Source of the DNA: Flavobacteriales bacterium
Lineage (GTDB): Bacteria > Bacteroidota > Bacteroidia > Flavobacteriales_F > PHOS-HE28
Reading direction: 5' to 3'
DNA length: 64,000 bases
Assembly: GCA_016721825.1 (NCBI GenBank)
Contig: JADKHI010000001.1
Coordinates: forward strand, 186,001 to 250,000
Position 1 is the stretch's first letter. The number at the start of each line of letters is the position of its first letter. The notes beneath the pieces were generated by a model. It made no database searches. It was not told the DNA's origin and worked only from the letters and a program-made list of their open reading frames with translations. Shown in pieces: positions 38,001 through 45,838 of this stretch. The position numbers were made by a program, and so were the translations under genes.

Positions 38001-41000
38001 ATCTGCGCTGGAACTCCGTTCACCGTGGACTGCAACAGCACCATCAACGGTACCGCCAGCCTCGATGCCTGCGGCGTTTGCTCAGGTGGAACCACCGGCA
38101 TTGCACCCAACAGCACCTGCACCGATTGCATGGGCGTGGTGAACGGTACCGCGCTCCCAGGTTCCGCTTGCGATGACGGCAACGCGACCACCATGGGTGA
38201 CGTGTTCGATTCATCCTGCATCTGCGCTGGAACTCCGTTCACCGTGGACTGCAACAGCACCATCAACGGTGCCGCCAGCCTCGATGCCTGCGGCGTTTGC
38301 TCAGGTGGAACCACCGGCATTGCGCCCAACAGCACCTGCACCGATTGCATGGGCGTGGTGAACGGTACCGCGCTCCCAGGTTCCGCTTGCGATGACGGCA
38401 ACGCGACCACCATGGGTGACGTGTTCGATACGTCCTGCATCTGCGCTGGAACTCCGTTCACCGTGGACTGCAACAGCACCATCAACGGTACCGCCAGCCT
38501 CGATGCCTGCGGCGTTTGCTCAGGTGGAACCACCGGCATTGCACCCAACAGCACCTGCACCGATTGCATGGGCGTGGTGAACGGTACCGCGCTCCCCGGT
38601 TCCGCTTGCGATGACGGCAACGCGACCACCATGGGTGACGTGTTCGATACATCCTGCATCTGCGCTGGAACTCCGTTCACCGTGGACTGCAACAGCACCA
38701 TCAACGGTACCGCCAGCCTCGATGCCTGCGGCGTTTGCTCAGGTGGAACCACCGGCATTGCACCCAACAGCACCTGCACCGATTGCATGGGCGTGGTGAA
38801 CGGTACCGAGCTCCCCGGTTCCGCTTGCGATGACGGCAACGCGACCACCATGGGTGACGTGTTCGATACATCCTGCATCTGCGCTGGAACTCCGTTCACC
38901 GTGGACTGCAACAGCACCACCAACGGTACCGCCAGCCTCGATGCCTGCGGCGTTTGCTCTGGTGGAACCACCGGCATTGCACCCAACAGCACTTGCACCG
39001 ATTGCATGGGCGTGGTGAACGGACCTGCACTGCCTGGAAGCCCATGTGACGACAACGATAGCAGCACGGACTTCGATACTTGGAGCCCTGCTTGCCAATG
39101 CGACGGAACGCCCACGAACACGGACTGCATGGGCGTGAACAACGGATCAGCACTGCCCGGAAGCAGCTGCAACGACAACAACCCGAACACCATTAACGAT
39201 ACGTGGACCTTCGCTTGCCAATGCCTTGGAACGCCCGTGGTGTTCGACTGCCTGGGTGTCGCGAACGGAACGGCCCTGCCCGGCACCAGCTGCGATGACG
39301 GCAACGCGAGCACGACCAACGACATCTACGACGCGAGCTGTGCTTGCACCGGAACGCCCGTGGTGTTCGACTGCCTGGGTGTTGCGAACGGAACCGCCCT
39401 GCCCGGCACCAGCTGCGATGACGGCAACGCGAACACGATCAACGACCTGTTCGATGCGACCTGTGCTTGCGTCGGAACGCCCGTGGTGTTCGACTGCCTG
39501 GGTGTTGCGAACGGAACGGCCCTGCCCGGCACGAGCTGCGACGACGGCAACGCGAACACGATCAACGACGTGTTCGATGCGAACTGTGCTTGCGCTGGAA
39601 CACTCGTGGTGTTCGACTGCCTGGGCGTAGCGAACGGAACGGCCCTGCCCGGCACCAGCTGCGATGACGGTAACGCGAACACGATCAACGACCTGTTCGA
39701 TGCGAACTGTGCTTGCGCCGGAACGCTCGTGGTGTTCGACTGCCTGGGTGTCGCGAACGGAACGGCATTGCCCGGTACCAGCTGCGATGACGGTAACGCG
39801 AACACGATCAACGACCTCTACGACGCGAGCTGTGCTTGCGCCGGAACGCCTGTGGTGTTCGACTGCCTAGGCGTCGCGAACGGAACCGCCCTGCCCGGAA
39901 CCAGCTGCAACGACGGCAACGCGAACACGATCAACGACCTCTACGACGCGAGCTGTGCTTGCGCCGGAACGCCTGTGGTGTTCGACTGCCTGGGTGTAGC
40001 GAACGGAACGGCCCTGCCCGGCACGAGCTGCGATGACGGCAACGCGAACACGATCAACGACCTCTACAACGCGAGCTGTGCTTGCGCCGGAACGCCTGTG
40101 GTGTTCGACTGCCTGGGCGTCGCGAACGGAACGGCCTTGCCAGGCACCAGCTGCAACGACGGCAACGCGAACACGATCAACGACCTCTTCGATGCGAACT
40201 GTGCTTGCGCCGGAACGCTCGTGGTGTTCGACTGCCTGGGTGTCGCGAACGGAACGGCCCTGCCCGGCACCAGCTGCGATGACGGCAACGCGAACACGAT
40301 CAACGACCTCTTCGATGCGAACTGTGCTTGCACTGGAACGCCCGTGGTGTTCGACTGCCTGGGCGTCGCGAACGGAACGGCCTTGCCAGGCACCAGCTGC
40401 AACGACGGCAACGCGAACACGATCAACGATCTGTTCGATGCGAACTGTGCTTGCGCCGGAACGCTCGTGGTGTTCGACTGCCTGGGTGTCGCGAACGGAA
40501 CGGCCCTGCCCGGCACCAGCTGCGATGACGGCAACGCGAACACGATCAACGACCTCTTCGATGCGAACTGTGCTTGCACTGGAACGCCCGTGGTGTTCGA
40601 CTGCCTGGGCGTCGCGAACGGAACGGCCTTGCCAGGCACCAGCTGCAACGACGGCAACGCGAACACGATCAACGATCTGTTCGATGCGAACTGTGCTTGC
40701 GCCGGAACGCTCGTGGTGTTCGACTGCCTGGGTGTCGCGAACGGAACGGCCCTGCCCGGCACCAGCTGCGATGACGGCAACGCGAACACGATCAACGACC
40801 TCTTCGATGCGAACTGTGCTTGCACTGGAACGCCCGTGGTGTTCGACTGCCTGGGCGTCGCGAACGGAACGGCCTTGCCAGGCACCAGCTGCAACGACGG
40901 CAACGCGAACACGATCAACGATCTGTTCGATGCGAACTGTGCTTGCACTGGAACGCTCGTGGTGTTCGACTGCCTGGGCGTCGCGAACGGAACGGCATTG

Positions 41001-42680
41001 CCCGGTACCAGCTGCGATGACGGTAACGCGAACACGATCAACGACCTGTTCGATGCGAACTGTGCTTGCGCGGGAACGCTCGTGGTGTTCGACTGCCTGG
41101 GTGTCGCGAACGGAACGGCCCTGCCCGGAACGCCTTGTGATGACGGTGACACCAATACCATCTCCGATATCTGGAGCGCAGCCTGCGAATGCGAGGGCAT
41201 CCCTACCAATGTGGACTGCATGGGTGTGAATAGTGGCTCCGATCTTCCCGGCACCCCTTGCAATGACAATGACCCGAACACCACATCCGATACATGGAGC
41301 GTCTCCTGCCAGTGTGAAGGCACTCCGATCCTGATCAACGACTGCCTTGGCATACCCGGAGGCTCTGCGATCCCTGGTTCGGCGTGCGACGATAGCGACC
41401 CGTTCACCTTCAACGATACGTGGTCGGCTGCCTGTGTTTGCTCAGGCTCAGTGGCATGCGTTGGACCGACCATCATCTCGATAACGGGCAGCACTTCGAT
41501 CTGCGAAGGCACCAGTACTTCCATTGAGGTCGTTGCCTCAGGCACCGCTCCTATGCAGTTCACTTGGAGCGGAAGTGGGACCACTGGAACCGACACGACG
41601 GCGAACATCCTGGCATCCCCTAGCCAAAGCGGCTCCTATGTCGTCGTGGTGACCAATGCATGCGGCACCGCTTCTGACAGCTTGTACGTCATGGTCTCCC
41701 CGACCGGCGATGCCAGCTGGACAGTACCTCCTGTGATCTGCTCGGGCAACGGTCCGTTCGACCTCAATGCACTTATCACCGGTGATGTGGGTGGCACATG
41801 GTCAGGTCCGGGAGTGATCGACCCCATCCTCGACCCCACTGGTCTCAATGGATCGCAGGCGATCACGTATACGACCGGATCGGGAGCCTGTGCTGATTCG
41901 ATCACACAGTCCATCCTGATCTCAGAGGGTCCCTTTGCCGATGCCGGGCCTGACGCGACGGTCTGCGGACTTTCCACCGACCTCAACGCCGTTCTGCTCA
42001 CCGCTATCGGCAGCTGGTCCGGCGATGGAACTTTTGCGCCGTCCCCCGCCATGCCCATTGTGCAAGTATTCGTGAACAGCCCTGGCCTGTACCCCTTCGT
42101 ATGGACGGTCGGCGATGGCCAATGCTCGGCCAGCGACACGGTGTTGATCAACTTCCTTGATAGCGCTGCGCAGGTCTTCGTGAACGCTGGCCCGGACCAG
42201 AGCCTGGATGTGTTCAAAGCCACCACCCTTCAAGGCGAGATCTCCCCAGGTGCCACGGCTCAGTGGACGGTACTGAGCGGATCGGCCTTTTTTGATGCTA
42301 TCCAGAACCCGCAGACCTTGGTGAACGACCTGGCCGTCGGGGACAACATTCTTGTTCTGACCGCCCAGTTGGGAACCTGTTCCTCGGCCAGTGACACGGT
42401 AGTGATCCACGTTAACGATGTGTTCATCCCCCAAGGCTATTCGCCGAACGGTGACGGGGTGAATGACCGCTTCGAGATCACTGGTATCAGTGCCTTCCCG
42501 AACGCCCAGTTGCTCGTCTTCAACCGGTGGGGGCAGCCGGTGATCAGCACCGACCACTATACCAACGAGTGGGATGGTCATTCGGACAATGGAGGCGTAC
42601 TGCCCGACGACACCTACTTCTACGTGCTGAACCTTACCGAGGACCGCACGTACAACGGCTATATCATCATCAAGCGGTGA
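29022..42680 (+). CDS. Giant secreted repeat protein with lectin-like domain and T9SS type B sorting domain
   Basis: A 4552-residue exported protein (ATG 29022, signal peptide about 1-26, IKALLPVLMLLLTEAAHA). Residues about 30-490 are beta-propeller-like repeats (TGSF, GEF patterns). HYR-like modules follow (about 790-1660, 'TDNCxxxPxVTxT'), interrupted by a C-type-lectin-like domain at about 1079-1210 (NGHLAAIGSPSEQAWL, FWVGLSDEGSEGAWYW). Ig-like repeats lead to three tandem arrays: four 73-residue units (2142-2423), eight 73-residue Cys-rich units (2742-3326) and sixteen 41-residue Cys/Asp-rich units (3407-4063). The last about 88 residues are a type B sorting domain (IPQGYSPNGDGVNDRFEI ... 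NRWGQPV). It is followed at once by PorP/SprF and OmpA-type genes, as in the sprB-sprF region of Flavobacterium. A surface adhesin is likely; the ligand is unknown. Confidence 0.92.
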   Translation: MPTTQRRSSVIKALLPVLMLLLTEAAHASYSWQFGQGIGTNQEDRVTDVAFDPNDQFVYAVGYSENNNDLSTGLEYSENDQGFLIKFNETGAAIWQLEIGGSGLETAESVAVGTDGTVYMTGSFTQTCKFFNGTGSQAGTTLTSAGGSDVYLAAYNPNGTFLWATRIGGSSEQTAPRICVDATGISIVGESISSFTAGSTTAVNAASNSIIALSSDKHVFLCRYSLTGVVNWVKEAYTSGTGNDAVGTVASDGFKIYVSLLGASATLNWINGGVSLTPFTTHTSGGVGDQFLTAFDINGSHLWTNSISDPTADYHGTLAIATGCDAVYITGEVGPGAQFANGTTHPATATSDAFYIAKLNPNAAGNFTWVQFGNTDGNDEFVGCDIAYGTGDMLYITGRFRGSVNYQTRTIAASSQSDGFLLTAKATTGLPLELEAINGSNLQESWSVAVGPLGGVAIGGEFLGNVVANSTIISSNGGKDGYVALAQMGVRAIGLQNPTHWNAPAQVCAGQGPFDLGALLVPPHMGAGVSVISLNAVVNPANALGAINDMSARFTNSTSWVVIDLNDTIPAGEALQMRFRKSTATTSGSVYLRLSTSMNASGPFQAVDSISSSNAWYMWSSKLLPANARYVRIAQKVGSDNAEVDGLRFAYGSYPTGAWSGNGVSGSSWSPTTAGAVPLTYTVGTGTCARSTTRTVNVLAAPSPGTISASATTVCPGGSVTFTASGTNSGTLTWQKSTDGFASSTIIATNTTTATLSSVTAVTKVRVIASNVGCSDVISNVITITPQDLTGPVLTCPIGTITAQLGTNCQASIPNLAVIASASDNCSAATITQNPAAGTLVSVNTVVTITAVDAFNNTSTCTKTVVVQDGIAPQFTLCPSNRVVSTGGGPVVVNYPTPTATDNCGTPTVTRTVGLASGSLFPVGTTTVTWRARDAALNETFCTFTVTVQPNTVPVINCPNAITAYTPAGSCTALVNYSVPVGTDDSGGPTVQSDLTGYTSGSQFPLGQNIQQYTMRALDGGTATCSFVITVLDTIKPVVVCSPSLTLTSPLSQCGAVVNYIDPSVSENCMGCAPQNIPGHTFVGTFQGNTYWRSWSATPWNVANAQALAIPNGHLAAIGSPSEQAWLTSTLFGQLGSNAPFWVGLSDEGSEGAWYWTNGEVLDHTNWNQSPLQPDNFGGSNYAYINAFGTDAWDDAPGGTSFPYLIEIDCLPALSVTLAAGLATGSSFPVGTTPVVYQMTDHGGNTGTCSFNITVQDLEAPVLTCPVNISVEAAANACAANVTYAATATDNCAGTPSVNYSIAPGSDFPIGTTEVTVTATDGTNASVPCFFSVRVRDVTAPTITGLPAAMPSGYDPGTCNATVPDLLSLCIISDVCSAPLVISQSPALGSTMIADQWVVITATDTANNTRSDSTFVTLNAPAILAVCPTDVVGSAPGGSCSGSLAQPTPSGLSSCDSWTQVAGPADWSNLAIDTIPAVYEITNGYTTLTCSFNAIVNDIEPPSVYCTLNDSLEIYLDGTCSVAFPDLRDSISIYDCSGVRDTIMWPPADTVFTTDTVVWMTMDVYDIYGNHTDNDHWIWIRDTIAPTITCPLDMDVQAAAGVCSALVELPGPASLGDACGFQPWTANANNGNWPIGDSTVVYSVQDVNGNSASCSFTVHVTPSVLPDLAYSPSTFCPTPSLQYPVNTMPVGGTFQCNTCTSIIAPDGGIQPSAMQLGTNEVIYYAPAASCYDILSDTAWVTLNPIVDGGADRFVNACSLDAPFQLVDSLGGTPQAGGSWFFGGSPHPDFFDPSTDPPGAYSYSISGPCGSAGADVVISISVPMDPAFTYGTGPFCTTGASVAPDIDSGTFTSSDPANLIVDANTGAIDLANSQPGIYQVTQVVGSGTCTTSHTEVIEIIAPPSISTGAYGPSCTNAGAIILLATPPGGTWSGAGISGGTFEPNTAGPGSHTITYTAGDPGCTSSATTIISVGNGPSATISYIGSPYCASAGSATVIRSGTAGGTYSSAAGLSINTATGTVNLGASVPGNYVVTYTIPVASGCAQFQTTATITVSPAPIASISYSGSPYCSNAGIATVTISGLTGGTFSSTAGLSINAVTGAVTLGTSTIGTYTVNYTIAAAGGCAQYVRTASITIDPQPNATITAGGPLTFCPGGSVTLTSSSSTGNIWSTGATTQSITVSTSGAYSVTVTNGNGCSATSAGTTVTVNPNPPLPTITAGGPLTFCPGGSVTLTSSSNTGNLWSTGATTQSITVSTSGAYSVTVTNGNGCSSTSAGTTVTVNPNPPLPTITAGGPLTFCPGGSVTLTSSSNTGNVWSTGATTQSITVSTSGAYSVTVTNGNGCSATSAGTTVTVNPNPPLPTITAGGPLTFCPGGSVTLTSSSNTGNVWSTGATTQSITASTSGTYSVTVTNGNGCSATSGNSTVVVIDNSAPTILCPSNVVVNAAPGACSAIATFSVTATDDCVANPSITYSQVPGTLFPIGSTSVLVTASDGVNTSSPCMFTVTVNAATVDLSYGITTVCRNSAPIAPTIASPTGGAFSDANQIGTTNATNGVFDPALATPGFHTLGYVFAGACTSHDWFTIEVVEAPDAGTDGTISICSSAPAESLLMQLAGTPAANGTWSGPSPVFGGMYDPATMDPGVYTYSVAGVPPCAASTSTVTVTETVQSTNTTTVSSCDSYTWSVNGQTYTTSGTYSAVVGCSNEVLVLSNTLPGTTCNDGNANTINDTYDASCQCAGTPVVFDCLGVANGTTLPGTNCDDGNATTMGDVFDTSCICAGTPFTVDCNTTINGTASIDACGVCSGGTTGIAPNSTCTDCMGVVNGTALPGSACDDGNATTMGDVFDTSCICAGTPFTVDCNSTINGTASLDACGVCSGGTTGIAPNSTCTDCMGVVNGTALPGSACDDGNATTMGDVFDTSCICAGTPFTVDCNSTINGTASLDSCGVCSGGTTGIAPNSTCTDCMGVVNGTALPGSACDDGNATTMGDVFDSSCICAGTPFTVDCNSTINGTASLDACGVCSGGTTGIAPNSTCTDCMGVVNGTALPGSACDDGNATTMGDVFDSSCICAGTPFTVDCNSTINGAASLDACGVCSGGTTGIAPNSTCTDCMGVVNGTALPGSACDDGNATTMGDVFDTSCICAGTPFTVDCNSTINGTASLDACGVCSGGTTGIAPNSTCTDCMGVVNGTALPGSACDDGNATTMGDVFDTSCICAGTPFTVDCNSTINGTASLDACGVCSGGTTGIAPNSTCTDCMGVVNGTELPGSACDDGNATTMGDVFDTSCICAGTPFTVDCNSTTNGTASLDACGVCSGGTTGIAPNSTCTDCMGVVNGPALPGSPCDDNDSSTDFDTWSPACQCDGTPTNTDCMGVNNGSALPGSSCNDNNPNTINDTWTFACQCLGTPVVFDCLGVANGTALPGTSCDDGNASTTNDIYDASCACTGTPVVFDCLGVANGTALPGTSCDDGNANTINDLFDATCACVGTPVVFDCLGVANGTALPGTSCDDGNANTINDVFDANCACAGTLVVFDCLGVANGTALPGTSCDDGNANTINDLFDANCACAGTLVVFDCLGVANGTALPGTSCDDGNANTINDLYDASCACAGTPVVFDCLGVANGTALPGTSCNDGNANTINDLYDASCACAGTPVVFDCLGVANGTALPGTSCDDGNANTINDLYNASCACAGTPVVFDCLGVANGTALPGTSCNDGNANTINDLFDANCACAGTLVVFDCLGVANGTALPGTSCDDGNANTINDLFDANCACTGTPVVFDCLGVANGTALPGTSCNDGNANTINDLFDANCACAGTLVVFDCLGVANGTALPGTSCDDGNANTINDLFDANCACTGTPVVFDCLGVANGTALPGTSCNDGNANTINDLFDANCACAGTLVVFDCLGVANGTALPGTSCDDGNANTINDLFDANCACTGTPVVFDCLGVANGTALPGTSCNDGNANTINDLFDANCACTGTLVVFDCLGVANGTALPGTSCDDGNANTINDLFDANCACAGTLVVFDCLGVANGTALPGTPCDDGDTNTISDIWSAACECEGIPTNVDCMGVNSGSDLPGTPCNDNDPNTTSDTWSVSCQCEGTPILINDCLGIPGGSAIPGSACDDSDPFTFNDTWSAACVCSGSVACVGPTIISITGSTSICEGTSTSIEVVASGTAPMQFTWSGSGTTGTDTTANILASPSQSGSYVVVVTNACGTASDSLYVMVSPTGDASWTVPPVICSGNGPFDLNALITGDVGGTWSGPGVIDPILDPTGLNGSQAITYTTGSGACADSITQSILISEGPFADAGPDATVCGLSTDLNAVLLTAIGSWSGDGTFAPSPAMPIVQVFVNSPGLYPFVWTVGDGQCSASDTVLINFLDSAAQVFVNAGPDQSLDVFKATTLQGEISPGATAQWTVLSGSAFFDAIQNPQTLVNDLAVGDNILVLTAQLGTCSSASDTVVIHVNDVFIPQGYSPNGDGVNDRFEITGISAFPNAQLLVFNRWGQPVISTDHYTNEWDGHSDNGGVLPDDTYFYVLNLTEDRTYNGYIIIKR
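35446..36290 (+). repeat. Array of four 219-bp (73-residue) Ig-like units
   Basis: The unit starts near 'ATCACCGCTGGTGGTCC' at 35448, 35667, 35886 and 36105, exactly 219 bases apart. It encodes 'TITAGGPLTFCPGGSVTLTS ... NGCSATSAGTTVTVNP'. Copies differ at a few positions only. The array lies within the giant gene. Confidence 0.95.
37247..38998 (+). repeat. Array of eight 219-bp (73-residue) compound Cys-rich units
   Basis: Eight near-identical units of 219 bp each. Each contains a 42-residue CDDG block (ALPGSACDDGNATTMGDV ... CICAGTPF) joined to a 31-residue CGVC block (DCNSTINGTASLDACGVC ... APNSTC). The first copy is the most diverged (CLGV instead of CMGV). The array lies within the giant gene. 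Confidence 0.95.
39240..41210 (+). repeat. Array of sixteen 123-bp (41-residue) Cys/Asp-rich units with 246-bp higher-order copies
   Basis: Unit: DCLGVANGTALPGTSCDDG followed by NANTINDLFDANCACAGT. Fifteen units are close and the sixteenth is diverged. From 40134 the units alternate CNDG/AGTLV and CDDG/TGTPV, so the repeat becomes a 246-bp dimer starting at 40134, 40380, 40626 and 40872. Bases 40380-40625 and 40626-40871 appear identical by eye. Confidence 0.95.
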
Positions 42681-42685
42681 GGCAC

Positions 42686-43600
42686 GTGCGAACGACCATA
42701 GTAGCGTTGAGCCTACTGTTCACGGGGGTTTCCGTAGGGCAGCACTCACCCTTGACCAGCCAGTACATGTTCAACGGGCTGCTGATCAACCCGGCCTATG
42801 CCGGAAGTCGGGATGCGTTGGCCGTGAACCTCACCTACCGCCACCAATGGGTTGGTTTCGACGGGGCGCCGACCACACAGCTGGTGAGTGTACACAGCCC
42901 CATCAAAGCAAGGAAGATCGGGCTCGGTATCCAGGTCTACAACGACCGCATTGGCGTCAGTAGGGAGACCGGTGTGATGACCAACTATGCCTATCGGATC
43001 CCTTTCCAGAAAGGCAAGTTGCAGTTCGGCCTTGGCGCCGGGATCAGCTCCCTGCAAGCCGATTGGACGCAAGTGGCGCTGCAGGACCGTTCGGATGTGG
43101 TCTTCTCCACCAACAGCCGGGGGACGATTCGGCCTAACTTCAGCGGTGGTGTCTTCTACTACAAGAAGGCTTACTACGTGGGCGCCAGCATGCCCTTCAT
43201 GCTTGCCCACACCTATGACCCGGCGAACAGTACCTGGGGCCTTGCCACACGCAAGGAACAGTACCAGCCCATGGTCACCGGAGGTTATGTGATCAAGCTG
43301 AACAAGACCTTCAAGCTGAAGCCCAGCACGCTGGTGCGTTACCAAGTGGCTTCCGGGGTCCAGGCGGACATCAATGCCAACCTGATCATCAACGACAAGA
43401 TATGGGCGGGTGTAAGCTACCGGAGCGAGGATGCCATTGTCGGCATGTTCGAGGTGCTGCCTACGCCGCAATGGCGGCTCGGCTACGCCTACGACATGGG
43501 CATCAGCAAGCTCACACCCTACAATAGTGGTACGCACGAGCTGATGCTCCAGTATGAGTTCGGGTATCGGTTACGCGTACGTGACCCCCGCTACTTCTGA
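42686..43600 (+). CDS. PorP/SprF-family outer-membrane protein (cassette 1)
   Basis: A 304-residue barrel-type protein. GTG at 42686, only five bases after the giant gene's stop, gives a proper signal peptide (RTTIVALSLLFTGVSVGQ). The mature start HSPLTSQYMFNGLLINPAYAGSRDAL is the hallmark of the PorP/SprF family ('QYMFNxxxxNPAYAG'). In Flavobacterium johnsoniae, SprF is needed for surface delivery of the type B cargo SprB, and family members sit next to their cargo genes; this gene's position fits that role for the giant protein. The stop overlaps the start of the next gene (TGATG). Confidence 0.94.
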   Translation: MRTTIVALSLLFTGVSVGQHSPLTSQYMFNGLLINPAYAGSRDALAVNLTYRHQWVGFDGAPTTQLVSVHSPIKARKIGLGIQVYNDRIGVSRETGVMTNYAYRIPFQKGKLQFGLGAGISSLQADWTQVALQDRSDVVFSTNSRGTIRPNFSGGVFYYKKAYYVGASMPFMLAHTYDPANSTWGLATRKEQYQPMVTGGYVIKLNKTFKLKPSTLVRYQVASGVQADINANLIINDKIWAGVSYRSEDAIVGMFEVLPTPQWRLGYAYDMGISKLTPYNSGTHELMLQYEFGYRLRVRDPRYF

Positions 43601-45789
43601 TGCAACGCCATCTCACCATAGCGCTGCTTCTGCTCACCAACGCCCTGGCACATGGTCAGGTCAGCTACGTGGTCGAGCCGCTCAAGGTCTCTCCTCTTGC
43701 GGATGACTATGCCCCGGTACTGGTGGACAGTACGCTCGTTTTCTGTTCGCTCCGCGACCGGGACAACATCGTCGGCTACAGGAACGAGCTTACCGACAAG
43801 CCGTTCAGCGACCTCTACCGCATTGAGCTGTTCAATAGCGGGAGCCAGCAGCCAAGACTATTGGGCGACGCACTTGCCGGCCCGCTGAACGATGGACCTG
43901 CGTCCTTCTTGGACCATGGTTCGATCATCTGCTTCACCAAGAACCAAGCGGTCGCGAGCAAGCTGGGGAACACCAAGTCGACAGGCGATCATCTCGGACT
44001 CTACTTCGCTAACAAGGTCGGCACTGAATGGACCATACCCGAACCGTTCGAGCACAACAGCACGGCATACTCCGTGATGCATGCGGCCTTCACAAGCGAC
44101 GGTGGCACACTGTACTTCGCGTCGGATATGCCCGGCGGGGAAGGTGGAATGGACCTATACGCCTGTAAGCGAAAGGGCGAAGGGTGGACCCTTCCAGAGA
44201 ACTTGGGATCACGGATCAACACCGAAGCGAATGAGGTCTTCCCTTTCTCCTCACCGAACGGCATGCTCTACTTCTCCAGTGATCGTGAGGGCGGCATGGG
44301 GGCGCTGGATATCCACTCCAGTTCGTTCGACGGTAAAAAGTGGAGCGCCCCGGTCGCCTTGCCCGCACCAGTGAACTCAAGTGCCAACGACCTTGGCTAC
44401 ACTTCCTACCTCACCGACCGGTCCGGCTTCTTCAGCTCCGATCGCGATGGAAGCGACCGTATCTATGGGTTCCGCAAGGTCATTCCGTTGTTCACCGATT
44501 GCCCTGTGCAACAGGTGAACAACTACTGCTTCGAATTCAAAGCGCCGGTTGACGCTTCACTGGACAAGTTGCCGCTGATCGCCCGTTGGGACATGGGTGA
44601 TGGCACCTTCGTGAATGGTGCCGAAGCAGCACATTGCTACGCGGGCCCTGGTGTCTACCAGGTGCGACTGGACCTGATCGATAGCGCATCGAACTCTGTG
44701 TTCTTCACCAAGGCAGCGTACGAGTTGCCCATCGAGGACATCCGGCAAGCCTACATCACCTCGGTGGACTCGATCCGTAGCGGCCGCCGCGTGATCATGA
44801 ACGGCCTCCACAGCAACCTGCCCGGCTTCGCCGCGGAGGAATACCACTGGAACCTAGGGGATGGCACTGTAGCCCAGGGGGCAAGTATCGCACATGCGTG
44901 GAAGGAGCCCGGCACCTACACGATCAAGTTGGACCTGCTGGGCATTGAGCGGGATGGTGCTCATCTTACCCAACACTGCGTTTCCCGGACCATCGTTGTG
45001 ATCCAACGCTTCGAGGACGTCGAGGACTCCCCTGTTGTGGCACAATACCAGGACGCGGCCGGCGTGACACGCGAGTTCGAATACCAAAGCCTGCCCTTTG
45101 ACCAATTCGACATGGCTATCCGCGAAGGCGAGGATGCCACGTTCAGCATCGAACTGTTCGCACGGAAAGAACGCATGAGCTTGGATGATCCTGCGTTCGT
45201 GGAGATCCGAAAGACCTATCGCGTGGTGGAGCGCTACGACCCCGACAGAGGTGTCTATACCTACTCGGTCGGGGATGCGAAGGAGCTGGCCGACCTGTAC
45301 GATGTGTATCGCCGGGTGAAGGAGCTACAGTTCCTGGATGCGGAGGTGATGGTGATCCATTCGGAGAAGGTCACGGACCTGAGCGCGCTACAGCTGCTCA
45401 GCACCAAGGAGCTGGACAACACCGTTGTGCGCGCCAGCACGGTGTACTTCGAGAACGACCAGTACGTGTTCAACAAGAACTTCGAGCCCCAGCTGAAGAA
45501 ACTGCTGAGCGTTCTGGATGAACACCCCCAGGTGAGCATTGTGATCGAGGCCCACACCGATGCCATTGGGAAGGACGACTATAACCTGAAGCTCTCCCAG
45601 AAGCGGGCCCAGAACATTGTCGACTACCTTCTGGCGGATGGGGTGACCAGCGACCGGTTGGTGCCCGTGGGGCATGGCGAGAACCACCCCATCGCCGACA
45701 ACACCAGCGAGGATGGCCGAGGCCAGAACCGCCGTGTAGAGTTCCGCCTTCAGGTCCAGAACGACCAGGCCTACGAACGCAAGCGCTGA
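43600..45789 (+). CDS. OmpA-family protein with PD40 and PKD domains (cassette 1)
   Basis: A 729-residue exported protein, signal peptide ending ALAHGQ. Residues about 150-300 are PD40/WD40-like beta-propeller motifs (DGGTLYFASDMPGGEGGMDLY, partly repeated as NGMLYFSSDREGGMGALDI). Two PKD domains follow (WDMGDGTFVNG near 330; WNLGDGTVAQG near 415). The C-terminal OmpA domain (about 615-725) contains YNLKLSQKRAQNIVDYL and GQNRRVEF, the peptidoglycan-binding pattern with conserved Asn/Arg. It should link the outer-membrane complex to the wall. Its ATG overlaps the PorP/SprF stop. Layout resembles PorE-type T9SS accessory proteins. Confidence 0.92.
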   Translation: MQRHLTIALLLLTNALAHGQVSYVVEPLKVSPLADDYAPVLVDSTLVFCSLRDRDNIVGYRNELTDKPFSDLYRIELFNSGSQQPRLLGDALAGPLNDGPASFLDHGSIICFTKNQAVASKLGNTKSTGDHLGLYFANKVGTEWTIPEPFEHNSTAYSVMHAAFTSDGGTLYFASDMPGGEGGMDLYACKRKGEGWTLPENLGSRINTEANEVFPFSSPNGMLYFSSDREGGMGALDIHSSSFDGKKWSAPVALPAPVNSSANDLGYTSYLTDRSGFFSSDRDGSDRIYGFRKVIPLFTDCPVQQVNNYCFEFKAPVDASLDKLPLIARWDMGDGTFVNGAEAAHCYAGPGVYQVRLDLIDSASNSVFFTKAAYELPIEDIRQAYITSVDSIRSGRRVIMNGLHSNLPGFAAEEYHWNLGDGTVAQGASIAHAWKEPGTYTIKLDLLGIERDGAHLTQHCVSRTIVVIQRFEDVEDSPVVAQYQDAAGVTREFEYQSLPFDQFDMAIREGEDATFSIELFARKERMSLDDPAFVEIRKTYRVVERYDPDRGVYTYSVGDAKELADLYDVYRRVKELQFLDAEVMVIHSEKVTDLSALQLLSTKELDNTVVRASTVYFENDQYVFNKNFEPQLKKLLSVLDEHPQVSIVIEAHTDAIGKDDYNLKLSQKRAQNIVDYLLADGVTSDRLVPVGHGENHPIADNTSEDGRGQNRRVEFRLQVQNDQAYERKR

Positions 45790-45838
45790 GTTCTGCCCGT
45801 CCCGTCCCTTCAAGAACGGATGAATGCTGGCCTGACCA

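Noticed and set aside
35446..41210. Regular repeats that could be mistaken for a CRISPR array
   Set aside because: Units are in-frame coding repeats without unique spacers, and no cas genes are present.
37205..41608. Long open frames on the minus strand (706 and 514 residues) and in another plus frame across the repeat arrays
   Set aside because: They are translations of the tandem repeats in other frames; they have no start context or recognisable domain, and the giant protein's frame explains the region.
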